Source of the DNA: Aurantimonas aggregata
GTDB taxonomy: Bacteria > Pseudomonadota > Alphaproteobacteria > Rhizobiales > Rhizobiaceae
Direction of reading: 5' to 3'
Assembly: GCF_010500835.1 (NCBI RefSeq)
Contig: NZ_JAAAMJ010000019.1
Span: 1-64,000, forward strand
Length of the DNA: 64,000 bases
Position 1 is the stretch's first letter, and every line of letters starts with the position of its first letter. The translations under genes were made by a program, and so were the position numbers. The notes under the pieces were generated by a model. It searched no databases. It was not told the origin of the DNA and saw only the letters and a program-made list of their open reading frames with translations. Of this stretch, positions 28,681 to 40,104 are shown one piece after another.

Positions 28681-29577
28681 CTACTCCGCCGGCGGCGTGT
28701 CGGAAGTCGGCGCGTCGGCCGGTGCCGGCTCCATCGCGCCTTCGATCGCCTCGATCTGCTGCTTCAGCGCCGGATCGACATATTCGACCGTCAGGTCGTT
28801 CCGGGCCTGGCTCACCAGCTCCATGTACTTCTCGCGCAACACGACCTGGCGGACCTGCTCCTTGACCTGCTCGTAGCTCGGCGGCTCGGCCTGGCGCTTC
28901 TCCTCGACCCGGATCACGTGCCAGCCGAACTGAGTCTCAACCGGCTCCTTGGTGTACTGGCCGGGCTCCAGGGCAAAGGCGGCCGTCTCGAAGGCCGGCA
29001 CCATCTGCCCGGCGCTGAAGAAGCCCAGATCGCCGCCTTCCGGACCCGACGGGCCGGTCGACAGCTCCTGCGCGACGGTGGCGAAATCCGCGCCCTCGTC
29101 GAGCCGCTTGATCGCCGCGTCGGCCTCTTCCCTGGTCTTCACCAGGATGTGGCGCGCATGGACTTCCTCGGCGGTCGGCATCGCGCCGATCTCGGCGTCG
29201 TAGCGGGCCTTGAGTTCGTCCTCGGTCACGGTGGCGACGGCGTTCCTGGCGAAGAAGGCGTTATGCAGGGCACGATCGCGCTGGAAGTCGATCTCGCTGG
29301 CGACGGCCGGCTCGTCCTGCAGCTTGGCCTTCTCGGCTTCCTGCGCCAGTGCCTTGATGTCGATCAGCGCGGACAAGACGGCGAGCCGACGCTGTTCCTC
29401 GGGAAGCTGCTGGAACTGGGCGCCGATTTCGTTCTGCGCCGCGCTGAGGTCACCCTCGGTGATCTCGGCCGCGCCGACCTTCGCGACGATATCGGCGTCC
29501 GCGGCGCGGACGGGACCGGCCAGGAAGGTGAGAGCGATCGCGCTCGCGGCGAGCGTCAGGCGAAGATCGATGGTCAT
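28681..29577 (-). CDS. Periplasmic parvulin-type peptidyl-prolyl isomerase
   Basis: The 298-residue exported PPIase is SurA/PrsA-like. A signal peptide ([18 protein letters not shown]) is followed by a helical N-terminal chaperone part (about 25-130). A single parvulin domain follows at about 135-235 ([50 protein letters not shown]). It folds outer-membrane proteins. The C-terminus is Pro/Ala/Glu-rich. ATGs exist at 29577 and 29589 in frame; neither has a strong ribosome site and the signal peptide suits both. It is divergent from secA, a related export function. Confidence 0.92.
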   Translation of the reverse strand: MTIDLRLTLAASAIALTFLAGPVRAADADIVAKVGAAEITEGDLSAAQNEIGAQFQQLPEEQRRLAVLSALIDIKALAQEAEKAKLQDEPAVASEIDFQRDRALHNAFFARNAVATVTEDELKARYDAEIGAMPTAEEVHARHILVKTREEADAAIKRLDEGADFATVAQELSTGPSGPEGGDLGFFSAGQMVPAFETAAFALEPGQYTKEPVETQFGWHVIRVEEKRQAEPPSYEQVKEQVRQVVLREKYMELVSQARNDLTVEYVDPALKQQIEAIEGAMEPAPADAPTSDTPPAE

Positions 29578-29698
29578 GGCAAAGAGCATCCTTTGCGGTT
29601 CGATGGGAGGATGGGGCTCTGGCTTCGCGTGCCCGCGCGCCTCTCGGGCGACGCTTCGATGGCCCCGGAATGCGGCATCCCCGGCAGGCGGGGCGCCG

Positions 29699-29727
29699 TT
29701 GACAACGGTTTGGCCCCCTCTTATCTC
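29699..29727 (+). promoter_or_regulatory. Candidate sigma-70 promoter of secA
   Basis: A perfect TTGACA (29699-29704) is followed after 17 bases by TATCTC (29722-29727). It lies about 140 bases before the secA ATG in the divergent region with the parvulin gene. Position and spacing are good and the -10 is moderate. Confidence 0.45.
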
Positions 29728-29865
29728 TCGCGCGATCCGAAAGTCCAGCCGCCTTCCGTAAAGTTTGAAGGCCCCGCAAGCGCAGGGATCGACCGGAACC
29801 AGCGACCGCGAACGGCGGCGTCGGGGACGGGGTCGGCAGATGCAGACACTCTGGAAGGTCCCTTC

Positions 29866-32592
<2,727 letters not shown>

Positions 32593-32695
32593 AGACACCT
32601 CGAAGAGGCTTTGCCGGCACGCCTGATCGGTGTGTCGGCAGGTTTCGAGCAGCCGGTGGCACGGTCTCGGTGAAGCTGTCCGAAGAACCTGCGGT

Positions 32696-32977
32696 TCAGG
32701 CTGCGAGGCCGGCCGGGGCAGCGATCAGGACGGGATTGGCGATCATCGCCTCCAGCAGTTCCTCGTCGCTGAGGGCCGGATCGTCGAGTCCGAGCTCCAC
32801 ATAGGGCGTTCCCTCACGGCGCAGCATGTCCCGCGGCCGTGTGCCCATCATGCGCAGGATCTCCGCCAGCGCCTCCCGGCTCGGCGGGGCCGACAGATAG
32901 TCCCCGATGGCGAGCGCATTCCCGGCGGGGTGGTCGCCATGCGACGCGGCTTCAGGCTGATAGGTCGTCTGGGACAT
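32696..32977 (-). pseudogene. Degraded arsenate-reductase-like (ArsC) remnant
   Basis: This 93-residue reading frame has a clear ArsC (Spx-like) central segment: YLSAPPSREALAEILRMMG, then PRDMLRREGTPYVELGLDD, then LSDEELLEAMIANPVLI. ArsC enzymes are about 115-140 residues. This one lacks the N-terminal catalytic Cys segment (NP-x-CGTSR) and ends before the NRPIV arginine region. A search of the flanking DNA by eye found neither missing part. It may be a decayed gene or a repurposed fragment; loss of both active-site parts makes arsenate reduction unlikely. It lies between convergent secA and the YafK-type transpeptidase terminator. Confidence 0.6.
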
Positions 32978-33064
32978 TGCGGCGTTCCCTTGCTCGAGAC
33001 GAACGCCTGGCCGGCTCGTGGCCGAAACGTTCCGCCCTGACAGGCGCGGACCACAGGACTGATC

Positions 33065-33094
33065 CGGCGAGGATGGCCACAGCCATCCTCGCCG
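33065..33094 (-). terminator. Strong hairpin after the YafK-type L,D-transpeptidase
   Basis: A 13-base perfect stem (33065-33077 with 33082-33094) with a 4-base loop starts 7 bases after the stop codon. There is no long U-run, but the stem is the most stable I see outside 9664-9703. Confidence 0.65.
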
Positions 33095-33100
33095 CTAAGC

Positions 33101-34120
33101 TCAGTTCAGGAAGCTCGAGAAGATTGACCCGCCGCTTTCCGAAGACGACGCGCCGGCGCGTCTGCCGCCGATGCGGTTGCCGTCGCGGTCGTAGCCCTTG
33201 CGGCGGTTCTGCTCCTGCGCATAGGCGTCCGCGGTGATCGGGTCGCCGGTGCGATAGGTGAAGCTCGACGTCACCGCGAATTCGCTGGGCTTCAGCCGCG
33301 CGGCGATCTGTTCTTCCTGGGCCGCGTCGGCGGCGACCTTGGCGGCGATCTCGGCCGGCGTCTGGAAGACCGGGCACGGCCCGTTCGGCGTCAGGCCGGC
33401 GACGGTCGCGGCGCTCTGGTCAAAAATGTAGCGGCTCTCGCAGACGCCGACATTCGGCGGACGCTTGGTGATCTCGAAATGATCCGAGCCCATCTTGAGC
33501 ATCTTCCAGAACGCGTAGTGCTCGGACTTGCGGTGACGGGCGAGGTTCTTCGGCGTCATCCGGAACGGATAGGCCTGGATCTGGAACGCCCGCTGGCCGC
33601 CTTCGAAGGAATCGCGGGCGAGCGTGTAGATCTCCTGCACCTGCACGTCGTCCATGGCGTAGCAGCCGGACGAGTTGCACGAGCCGTGGATCATCAGATG
33701 GCTGCCTGTGCGGGCATTGGCCCGGTCATAGGCGTTCGGGTAGCCCATGTTGATGGCGAGATGGTAGTTCGAATTCGGGTTCAGCTGCGCCGGCGTCACC
33801 GTGTAGAAGCCCTCGGGCGCCTGACGGTCGCCTTCCTTCTTCTTCGGCCCGAGCTTTCCCGACCAGGCGCAGATCTCGTAGGTCTTCAGGAGCGCGTAGC
33901 TGCCGTCGGTCTTCTGCTTCCAGATCTCGAGTTCCGACTCTTCCTTGTAGAGCCGGACGAGAACGGGCGAATGGACCCCCATTCCCTGCGCCTTGATCGC
34001 CCGGACGAGATCGGCAGGCAGCGGCGCATTGGCCGGCACGAGGTCCTCGTACTGGCAGGCGGACAGCGCAAACATGCTGGCCGCAAGCGCGGCCGCCGTC
34101 ACGAGGCGTCGGATAAACAT
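33101..34120 (-). CDS. YafK-type murein L,D-transpeptidase lipoprotein
   Basis: The 339-residue protein begins with a lipoprotein signal ending LSAC (Cys about 21). The L,D-transpeptidase domain covers about 50-215, with HLMIHGSCNSSGCYAMDD holding the catalytic HGS...S-x-GC-x-A signature. The C-terminal region (about 240-339) is variable and ends in SGGSIFSSFLN. It probably cross-links or trims peptidoglycan at the inner face of the outer membrane. A perfect CtrA-type TTAA-N7-TTAA box lies about 150 bases upstream. It stands alone, with accA on the same strand further upstream. Confidence 0.9.
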   Translation of the reverse strand: MFIRRLVTAAALAASMFALSACQYEDLVPANAPLPADLVRAIKAQGMGVHSPVLVRLYKEESELEIWKQKTDGSYALLKTYEICAWSGKLGPKKKEGDRQAPEGFYTVTPAQLNPNSNYHLAINMGYPNAYDRANARTGSHLMIHGSCNSSGCYAMDDVQVQEIYTLARDSFEGGQRAFQIQAYPFRMTPKNLARHRKSEHYAFWKMLKMGSDHFEITKRPPNVGVCESRYIFDQSAATVAGLTPNGPCPVFQTPAEIAAKVAADAAQEEQIAARLKPSEFAVTSSFTYRTGDPITADAYAQEQNRRKGYDRDGNRIGGRRAGASSSESGGSIFSSFLN

Positions 34121-34270
34121 CCCCTCAGTCCCCTATCGCACACGGCATCCAACCGACGCCGTCCCTCTCGATCCGGTGCACACCCCGCACGATCCGGATC
34201 CTTGCGATGGCGACACTTCGGCCAGGCCGAAGTCCCCATCGCGACTTCCCTCGACATTGGTACTGCCGGA

Positions 34271-34285
34271 TTAAGAAGCCGTTAA
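34271..34285 (-). promoter_or_regulatory. CtrA-type box upstream of the YafK-type transpeptidase
   Basis: TTAA-GAAGCCG-TTAA is an exact TTAA-N7-TTAA match (on the minus strand TTAACGGCTTCTTAA), about 150 bases before the transpeptidase ATG, between its start and the end of accA. It is the second exact match in the window and again lies before an L,D-transpeptidase gene. The base after the second half-site is not C, so it is slightly less perfect than the box at 6357. Confidence 0.5.
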
Positions 34286-34391
34286 GCCAATTCCTCGCCT
34301 GGCAGGTCAGGACCCCATTCTCCCGAACGGCGAGCATGGCTTCATTCTGGCAAATGCCGGAAGGGAAGTCAGTGGCCTGAGGGCAACAGGC

Positions 34392-35345
34392 TCACAGATT
34401 ACGTCCGATGGCGAGGAACTTTTCCCGCCGATGTCGCCGCAGGGACTCACCATCGAGCGCCGAAAGCTCCGCAAAGGCTTTGCGAACATGGTCCGCCGCC
34501 GTGTCGACCGCGTCGTCGGAGGCGCGGTGCGCGCCGCCCAGCGGCTCCGGCACGATCTCGTCGATGACCCCGAATTCCTTCAGGTCCTGGGCGGTGATCT
34601 TCATCGCCTGGGCGACGTCGCGCGCCCGCGTCGAGTCGCGCCAGAGAATCGAGGCGCCGGCTTCCGGCGAGATCACCGAATAGATCGCGTGCTCGAGCAT
34701 CAGCACCTTGTTCGCCGTCGCGATGGCGATGGCGCCGCCCGAGCCCCCCTCGCCGATGATCACGGAGACCATCGGCACCTTGAGATTGAGGCAGGCCTCG
34801 GTGGAACGGGCGATCGCCTCGGCCTGGCCCCGTTCTTCCGCGCCGATCCCCGGATAGGCGCCGGCCGTGTCGACCAGCGTCAGCACCGGGATGTCGAACC
34901 GCTCGGCGAGTTCCATGATCCGCACCGCCTTGCGGTAGCCCTCCGGTCGCGCCATGCCGAAATTGTGCTTCAGGCGGGTCTGCGTGTCGCTGCCCTTCTC
35001 CTGCCCGATCACGGCGACCGACCGGCCGTCGAAGCGGCCGAAGCCGGCGATGATGGCGTAATCCTCGGCGAAGAACCGGTCACCCGCCAGCGGCACGAAA
35101 TCGGTGATCAGCCGCTGCAGGTAGTCGAGGCAATGCGGCCGGTCGGCGTGGCGCGCGACCTGCGTCTTCTGCCAGGGCGTCAGCTTGCGGTAGAGGTCGG
35201 CCAGCGCGTCCCGCGAGCGCCTCTCCAGCCGCTCGATCTCCTCGGTTACGTCGACCGCGTCTTCGCTCGACTCGATCTTCTTCAGCTCGAGGATCTGGCC
35301 TTCCAGATCGGCGACAGGCTTCTCGAAATCCAGATAATTGTGCAT
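34392..35345 (-). CDS. accA: Acetyl-CoA carboxylase carboxyltransferase subunit alpha
   Basis: AccA with AccD transfers the carboxyl group to acetyl-CoA in the first step of fatty-acid synthesis. The 317-residue length is standard. Typical features are the MHNYLDFEKPVADLE start, DRPHCLDYLQRLITDFVPL, and the crotonase-fold glycine-rich loop GEGGSGGAIAIA. The ATG at 35345 has no obvious ribosome site, but the N-terminus is conserved. An in-frame extension to 35408 is rejected. The partner gene accD is outside the window. Confidence 0.96.
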   Translation of the reverse strand: MHNYLDFEKPVADLEGQILELKKIESSEDAVDVTEEIERLERRSRDALADLYRKLTPWQKTQVARHADRPHCLDYLQRLITDFVPLAGDRFFAEDYAIIAGFGRFDGRSVAVIGQEKGSDTQTRLKHNFGMARPEGYRKAVRIMELAERFDIPVLTLVDTAGAYPGIGAEERGQAEAIARSTEACLNLKVPMVSVIIGEGGSGGAIAIATANKVLMLEHAIYSVISPEAGASILWRDSTRARDVAQAMKITAQDLKEFGVIDEIVPEPLGGAHRASDDAVDTAADHVRKAFAELSALDGESLRRHRREKFLAIGRNL

Positions 35346-35526
35346 CAGATACGCGGCTTTGGCCGTCCTTTGGATTGTCGACCGAGGCGGCGGCCGGCCG
35401 GTTCGCACAGCCGGCCTGTCCGGCCCTGTGGGCCGCGCTTGCCTGGCACTCTGCTTGGAGATCTGCTTCGCGGCGGAAACTGGCGGCCGGGCGCAGCCTT
35501 GTCAAGAAAACCCTTGGGGCTTGGCG

Positions 35527-36486
35527 TCAATCGCGACTTTCCGCCGACAACGGGTGATGGTCGGTGACGAGGCGAATCAGCCGCTCCTCGAGCACATGGG
35601 TATAGATCTGTGTCGTCGAGATGTCGGCATGGCCGAGCAGTTCCTGCACCGAGCGGAGATCGGCGCCGTGCTTGAGCAGGTGGCTGGCGAAGGCGTGGCG
35701 CAGCACATGCGGCGAGATTCGTGCCGCCGGAATGCCCACCCGCGCGGCCAGCGCCTTGAGATCGCGCGCGAAGGCCTGGCGGGTCAGGTGGCCGCTCTCC
35801 GACAATGCCGGAAACAGCCAGGGCCCATCGCCAACGTTGGCGACACGCATCGCCTCGGCGAGACCCTGCAGCGCTTCTCGCGCGGCCTCGCCCACCGGCA
35901 CCATGCGTTCCTTGTCGCCCTTGCCGCGCACGACGATCATCCGGTTCTTCGAGCGCAGCACCGAGCGCGGCAGGCTGACGAGTTCGGAGACCCGCATTCC
36001 GGTGGCGTAGAGGAGCTCGACCAGCGCATGCAGCCGCGCCGCCCGGACGGCCTTGCCCGGCGCGAGCGCCGGATCGGCGGCGTCGGCGGCAGCGAGGTCG
36101 AGCAGCGCGTCGACCTCGTCCTCGCTCATGATCTTCGGCAGCGGCCGCTTCTTGCGCGCGCCCTCGATCGGCCCGGTCGGATCGTCCCGGCGTCCGCCCT
36201 CGGTGAAGAGGAAGCGATAGAACTGCCGCAATGCCGACAGCCGGCGTGAGCGGCTCGACTCGGCAAAGCCGCGGGCCGCCATGCGCGCCACGTAGGCCCG
36301 CAGCGCATCGGTGGAGGCATCGTGCAGCGTCCCGCCCTTCCCGGACAGGAAGCCGGCGACGTCCTCGAGATCGCGGCGATAGGCGGCGACGGTGTTCTCC
36401 GCCGCGCCGCGCTCGACGGCCATCATCTCGAGAAACGATTCGATGTCGGCAGCGTCCCGCCCCGCGACCGCCGCTGCGGTGCTCAC
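35527..36486 (-). CDS. xerD: Tyrosine recombinase XerD
   Basis: XerD with XerC resolves chromosome dimers at dif. The 319 residues show the core-binding SAM-like N-terminal domain (about 12-100) and the catalytic domain. Catalytic residues are visible: R in [10 protein letters not shown] (about 170), H-x-x-R in [18 protein letters not shown] (about 265), H in [15 protein letters not shown] (about 289) and Tyr in the same segment. The GTG start at 36486 overlaps the stop of the small membrane gene (GTGA). I assign XerD rather than XerC from the overall pattern and the typical gene order beside aroK; this is a good but not certain call. Confidence 0.9.
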   Translation of the reverse strand: MSTAAAVAGRDAADIESFLEMMAVERGAAENTVAAYRRDLEDVAGFLSGKGGTLHDASTDALRAYVARMAARGFAESSRSRRLSALRQFYRFLFTEGGRRDDPTGPIEGARKKRPLPKIMSEDEVDALLDLAAADAADPALAPGKAVRAARLHALVELLYATGMRVSELVSLPRSVLRSKNRMIVVRGKGDKERMVPVGEAAREALQGLAEAMRVANVGDGPWLFPALSESGHLTRQAFARDLKALAARVGIPAARISPHVLRHAFASHLLKHGADLRSVQELLGHADISTTQIYTHVLEERLIRLVTDHHPLSAESRD

Positions 36487-36659
36487 GGCCGCAGTTCCCC
36501 GGTTTCGGGTACGGGCGCAGGCTTCGTCTGCGGCAGCGGCACGTCGACGATCATCTCCCGGCGCGTCGGCTCGACGAAGTAGACGAGCGCCGCCATGATG
36601 CCGTAGATGATGCCGGCAACGATCAGAAGCGTCGTCAGGAGGCGGACGAGGGTCGGCAT
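36483..36659 (-). CDS. Small single-pass membrane protein before xerD
   Basis: A 58-residue protein with one membrane helix (about residues 6-29) and a periplasmic tail ([20 protein letters not shown]). A short protein of this shape lies between xerD and aroK in many Rhizobiales, and its function is unknown. Its stop overlaps the xerD start by 4 bases. It was too short for length-filtered gene calling but has a clean ATG and coupling. Confidence 0.72.
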   Translation of the reverse strand: MPTLVRLLTTLLIVAGIIYGIMAALVYFVEPTRREMIVDVPLPQTKPAPVPETGELRP

Positions 36660-36824
36660 CGCGGTCTGGCGCACTCGCTCTGGATGATGTCCCGTATGAC
36701 CTGTCGCTTCTAGTGGGAATGAGCGGCAACGCAAGCGGGCCGACGTCATCGTCGGGGCGGAGGAGCGGCGACGTGGGCGGCAAACCCCGCGCTCGCCCGG
36801 TGTGCGGATGCGGCGAAAGGCACG

Positions 36825-37406
36825 ATGAGCAGGCAACAGCCTACGGACGCGGCGACGGCAGTCCTTCCCCTTCTCGAGAACCGTTCGGTGACGCTGATCG
36901 GGCTGATGGGTGCCGGCAAGACCACGGTTGGCCGCAAGCTCGCGAACTATCTGTCCGTGCCATTCCGCGACAGCGACGCGGAGATCGAGACCGTCTCCCG
37001 GATGAGCGTGCCGGAGCTGTTCGAGGCCTATGGCGAGCCGGAATTTCGCGCCCTGGAAGCGCGTGTCATCGCCCGGCTCGCGGCGGAGGGCCCGCAGGTC
37101 CTCGCCACCGGCGGCGGCGCCTTCATGCGGGAGGATACCCGCGCTGTGCTGGCCGAAAAGACCGTGACGGTCTGGCTGAAGGCCGACCTCGAGACGCTGA
37201 TGGAGCGTGTCGGCAAGCGGCCCGGCCGTCCGCTGCTGCAGGCGCCGGATCCCGAAGCCGTGATGCGCAACCTGATGGACGTCCGCTATCCCGTCTATGC
37301 TAAGGCCGACATCACCGTGTGCACCCGCAACGTCAAGCGGGAGGTGATCGCTGCCGAGATCGTCGAGGCCCTGCACCATTATCTCGAGAAGGAAGTCGCG
37401 CGATGA
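36825..37406 (+). CDS. aroK: Shikimate kinase
   Basis: Phosphorylates shikimate in the pathway to chorismate and aromatic amino acids. The 193-residue P-loop kinase shows [17 protein letters not shown] (Walker A), the shikimate-binding DSDAEIE and EFRALE motifs, and the GGGAF motif (LATGGGAFM). It is divergent from the xerD side and followed by aroB with an ATGA overlap, so both steps are co-expressed. Confidence 0.95.
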   Translation: MSRQQPTDAATAVLPLLENRSVTLIGLMGAGKTTVGRKLANYLSVPFRDSDAEIETVSRMSVPELFEAYGEPEFRALEARVIARLAAEGPQVLATGGGAFMREDTRAVLAEKTVTVWLKADLETLMERVGKRPGRPLLQAPDPEAVMRNLMDVRYPVYAKADITVCTRNVKREVIAAEIVEALHHYLEKEVAR

Positions 37407-38557
37407 AACGAGAGGCAGCCTTCGGCGCCGAGCCCCAGGGCACGGCCCCGCGTCGCCGAGTCGTCGTCGATCTCGGCGCGCGCTCCTATGACATCCTGAT
37501 CGGCCCGGGCCTGATCGACGCGGCCGGCGCGGAGATCGTCGCCCGGCTTCCCGGCATCCGCGCCGCCATCGTCACCGACGAGACGGTGGGCCGGCTCTAT
37601 CTGACGCGCCTGTCGGTCGCGCTCCGCGCCGCCGGCATCGAGCATGTCGAGATCGTCCTGCCCGCCGGCGAGAAGACCAAGTCCTTCGAGCAGCTCGCCC
37701 ATGTGGTCGACGCGATCCTCGCCGCCCGGCTGGAGCGGGGCGACGCGGTGATCGCGCTCGGCGGCGGCGTGATCGGCGACCTCGCCGGCTTTGCCAGCGC
37801 CATCGTGCGGCGCGGCATGCGCTTCGTGCAGGTACCGACGACGCTGCTCGCCCAGGTCGATTCCTCCGTCGGCGGCAAGACCGGCATCAACTCGCCGCGC
37901 GGCAAGAACCTCGTCGGCGCCTTCCACCAGCCTTCGCTCGTCCTCGCCGATACGGCACTGCTCGACACGCTGAGCCCGCGCGAGTTCGCGGCCGGCTATG
38001 CCGAGATGGTCAAATACGGCCTGATCGACCGGCCGGCGTTCTTCGACATGCTGGAAGCCGACCTTGGCGGCGTCTTCGGCGGTGGCGCCGCGCGCGGCGA
38101 GGCGATCCGCGTCAGCTGCGAGGCCAAGGCCGCCGTCGTCGCCGCCGACGAGGAGGAGCATGGCAGCCGCGCGCTGCTCAATCTCGGCCACACGTTCGGC
38201 CACGCGCTGGAAGCCGCCGTCGGCTACGACGCGGCGCGGCTCGTCCATGGCGAGGGCGTCGCCATCGGCATGGTCCTCGCCCACCGCTTTTCGGCCGAAC
38301 TCGGCTTCTGTCCGCCGGAGGACGCCGACCGTGTCGCCGCCCATCTTGCCGCGGCCGGCCTGCCGGTGCGGATCGGCGCCATTCCCGACGCGCCGCTGAC
38401 CGTGGAGGAACTGATGCGCGGCATCGCCCAGGACAAGAAGGTCGAGAAGGGCCGCCTCACCTTCATCCTGACGCGCGGCATCGGTCGGGCCTTCGTCGCC
38501 AATGACGTCGATCCCGCCGCCGTCGAAGCCTTTCTTGCCAGGGAACTTGACCGATGA
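37403..38557 (+). CDS. aroB: 3-dehydroquinate synthase
   Basis: AroB closes the ring in the second step of the shikimate pathway, using NAD and a divalent metal. The 384 residues carry the sugar-phosphate cyclase motifs: [17 protein letters not shown] (NAD binding), [21 protein letters not shown] and [13 protein letters not shown] with the metal-binding His residues. The first ATG at 37403 overlaps the aroK stop (ATGA), and its own stop overlaps the CorC-type gene. aroK and aroB are the two aromatic genes of this transcript. Confidence 0.96.
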   Translation: MKREAAFGAEPQGTAPRRRVVVDLGARSYDILIGPGLIDAAGAEIVARLPGIRAAIVTDETVGRLYLTRLSVALRAAGIEHVEIVLPAGEKTKSFEQLAHVVDAILAARLERGDAVIALGGGVIGDLAGFASAIVRRGMRFVQVPTTLLAQVDSSVGGKTGINSPRGKNLVGAFHQPSLVLADTALLDTLSPREFAAGYAEMVKYGLIDRPAFFDMLEADLGGVFGGGAARGEAIRVSCEAKAAVVAADEEEHGSRALLNLGHTFGHALEAAVGYDAARLVHGEGVAIGMVLAHRFSAELGFCPPEDADRVAAHLAAAGLPVRIGAIPDAPLTVEELMRGIAQDKKVEKGRLTFILTRGIGRAFVANDVDPAAVEAFLARELDR

Positions 38558-40080
38558 CCGCCACGCTCTGGATCATGCTCGCCATCGTCGTGGTTCTGGT
38601 CTGCATCTCCGGCTTCTTCTCGGGCTCGGAGACGGCGCTGACGGCGGCCTCGCGCGCCCGACTGATGAGCCACGCCAAGAACGGCGACGCCCGCGCGACG
38701 CTCGTCCAGACGCTGATCGAGAAGAAGGACCGGCTGATCGGGGCGCTGCTGATCGGCAACAACCTCGTCAACATCCTCGCCTCGTCGCTGGCGACCACCG
38801 CCTTTCTCGGCCTGTTCGGCCAGTCCGGCGTCATCTACGCCACCATCGCGATGACGATCATCGTCGTGATCTTCGGCGAGGTCCTGCCGAAATCGGCGGC
38901 CATTGCCCGGCCCGACGCCTTCGCGCTGGCCATCGCCCGCCCGGTCAGCATCATCGTCACGCTGTTCGGGCCGCTCACCGGGGTGATCAACTGGATCGTC
39001 CGGCGCATCCTGGCGATGTTCGGCGTCAGCCTCGAATCCGGCGCCTCGCTGCTGACGGCGCACGAGGAGCTGCGCGGCGCGGTCGAGGTGCTGCATCGCG
39101 AGGGCTCGCTGGTCAATGCCGACCGCAACCGGCTGGGCGGCCTGCTCGACCTGCACGAGCTGGAAGTCTCGGACGTCATGGTCCACCGCACCTCGATGCG
39201 GCAGGTCAACGGCGACGACGACCCGGCGGACGTCGTCCGCCAGATCCTCGAAAGTCCCTATACGCGCATGCCGATCTGGCGGAACGACTACGACAACATC
39301 GTCGGCGTCGTGCATGCCAAGGACCTCCTGCGCGCCCTGCACGAGGTCGACAACGATCCCTCGAGGATCAACATCCTTAAGATCTGCAATCCGCCGTGGT
39401 TCGTGCCGGAGACCACCACGCTGCAGGACCAGCTCAACGCCTTCCTGCGCCGCAAGGGCCATTTCGCCATCGTCGTCGACGAATACGGCGAGGTCGAAGG
39501 CCTGATCACGCTCGAGGACATCCTGGAAGAGATCGTCGGCAACATCGCCGACGAGCACGATCTCGACATGCAGGGCGTCACCACCGAGGCCGACGGCTCG
39601 GTCGTGGTCGACGGCCAGGTCCCGATCCGCGATCTCAACCGCGCCCTCGACTGGAACCTGCCGGACGACGAGGCGGTGACCATCGCCGGCCTCGTGATCC
39701 ACGAGACCCAGACGATCCCGGAGGAGCGCCAGGCCTTCACCTTCTTCCAGAAGCGCTTCACCGTGCTCAAGCGCGAGAAGAACCGCATCGCCAAGCTGCG
39801 CATCCGCCCCGCCACCATCCTCGTGCCGCCCAAGAAGCTCGGGACCCAGTCGCCGGGCGCCGGCGCGGTCGCGGTGTCGGAAGCCACCGACGGCGATTTC
39901 TACGACGAGGGCTACGACGATCTGGTCGAGATGAACGAGACCGAAGAAGCGGCGGCCACGGCTTCGGGCTGGGACGAAGCCGACGACCGGGCCGACCGCG
40001 ACGAGGAGCCAGACCGCGTCGATGACACCGCGTCTCCCGTCTGGGACGAGACGCCATCCGACGAGCGAAAGCCCGACTGA
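38554..40080 (+). CDS. CNNM/CorC-type HlyC family transporter with CBS pair
   Basis: The 508-residue membrane protein has the order DUF21/CNNM transmembrane domain (about 1-185, GFFSGSETALTAASRARL), two CBS domains (about 210-330, e.g. HVPDRMT-like MVHRTSMRQV) and a CorC_HlyC domain (about 345-430). It is likely a Mg2+ or Co2+ efflux or repair factor. The last 65 residues form an unusual acidic tail rich in E, D and A. It overlaps aroB by 4 bases (ATGA), although its function has no evident link to aromatic synthesis. Confidence 0.88.
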   Translation: MTATLWIMLAIVVVLVCISGFFSGSETALTAASRARLMSHAKNGDARATLVQTLIEKKDRLIGALLIGNNLVNILASSLATTAFLGLFGQSGVIYATIAMTIIVVIFGEVLPKSAAIARPDAFALAIARPVSIIVTLFGPLTGVINWIVRRILAMFGVSLESGASLLTAHEELRGAVEVLHREGSLVNADRNRLGGLLDLHELEVSDVMVHRTSMRQVNGDDDPADVVRQILESPYTRMPIWRNDYDNIVGVVHAKDLLRALHEVDNDPSRINILKICNPPWFVPETTTLQDQLNAFLRRKGHFAIVVDEYGEVEGLITLEDILEEIVGNIADEHDLDMQGVTTEADGSVVVDGQVPIRDLNRALDWNLPDDEAVTIAGLVIHETQTIPEERQAFTFFQKRFTVLKREKNRIAKLRIRPATILVPPKKLGTQSPGAGAVAVSEATDGDFYDEGYDDLVEMNETEEAAATASGWDEADDRADRDEEPDRVDDTASPVWDETPSDERKPD

Positions 40081-40104
40081 GCCGAGCGCGGCCGGCGCGG
40101 CGCG

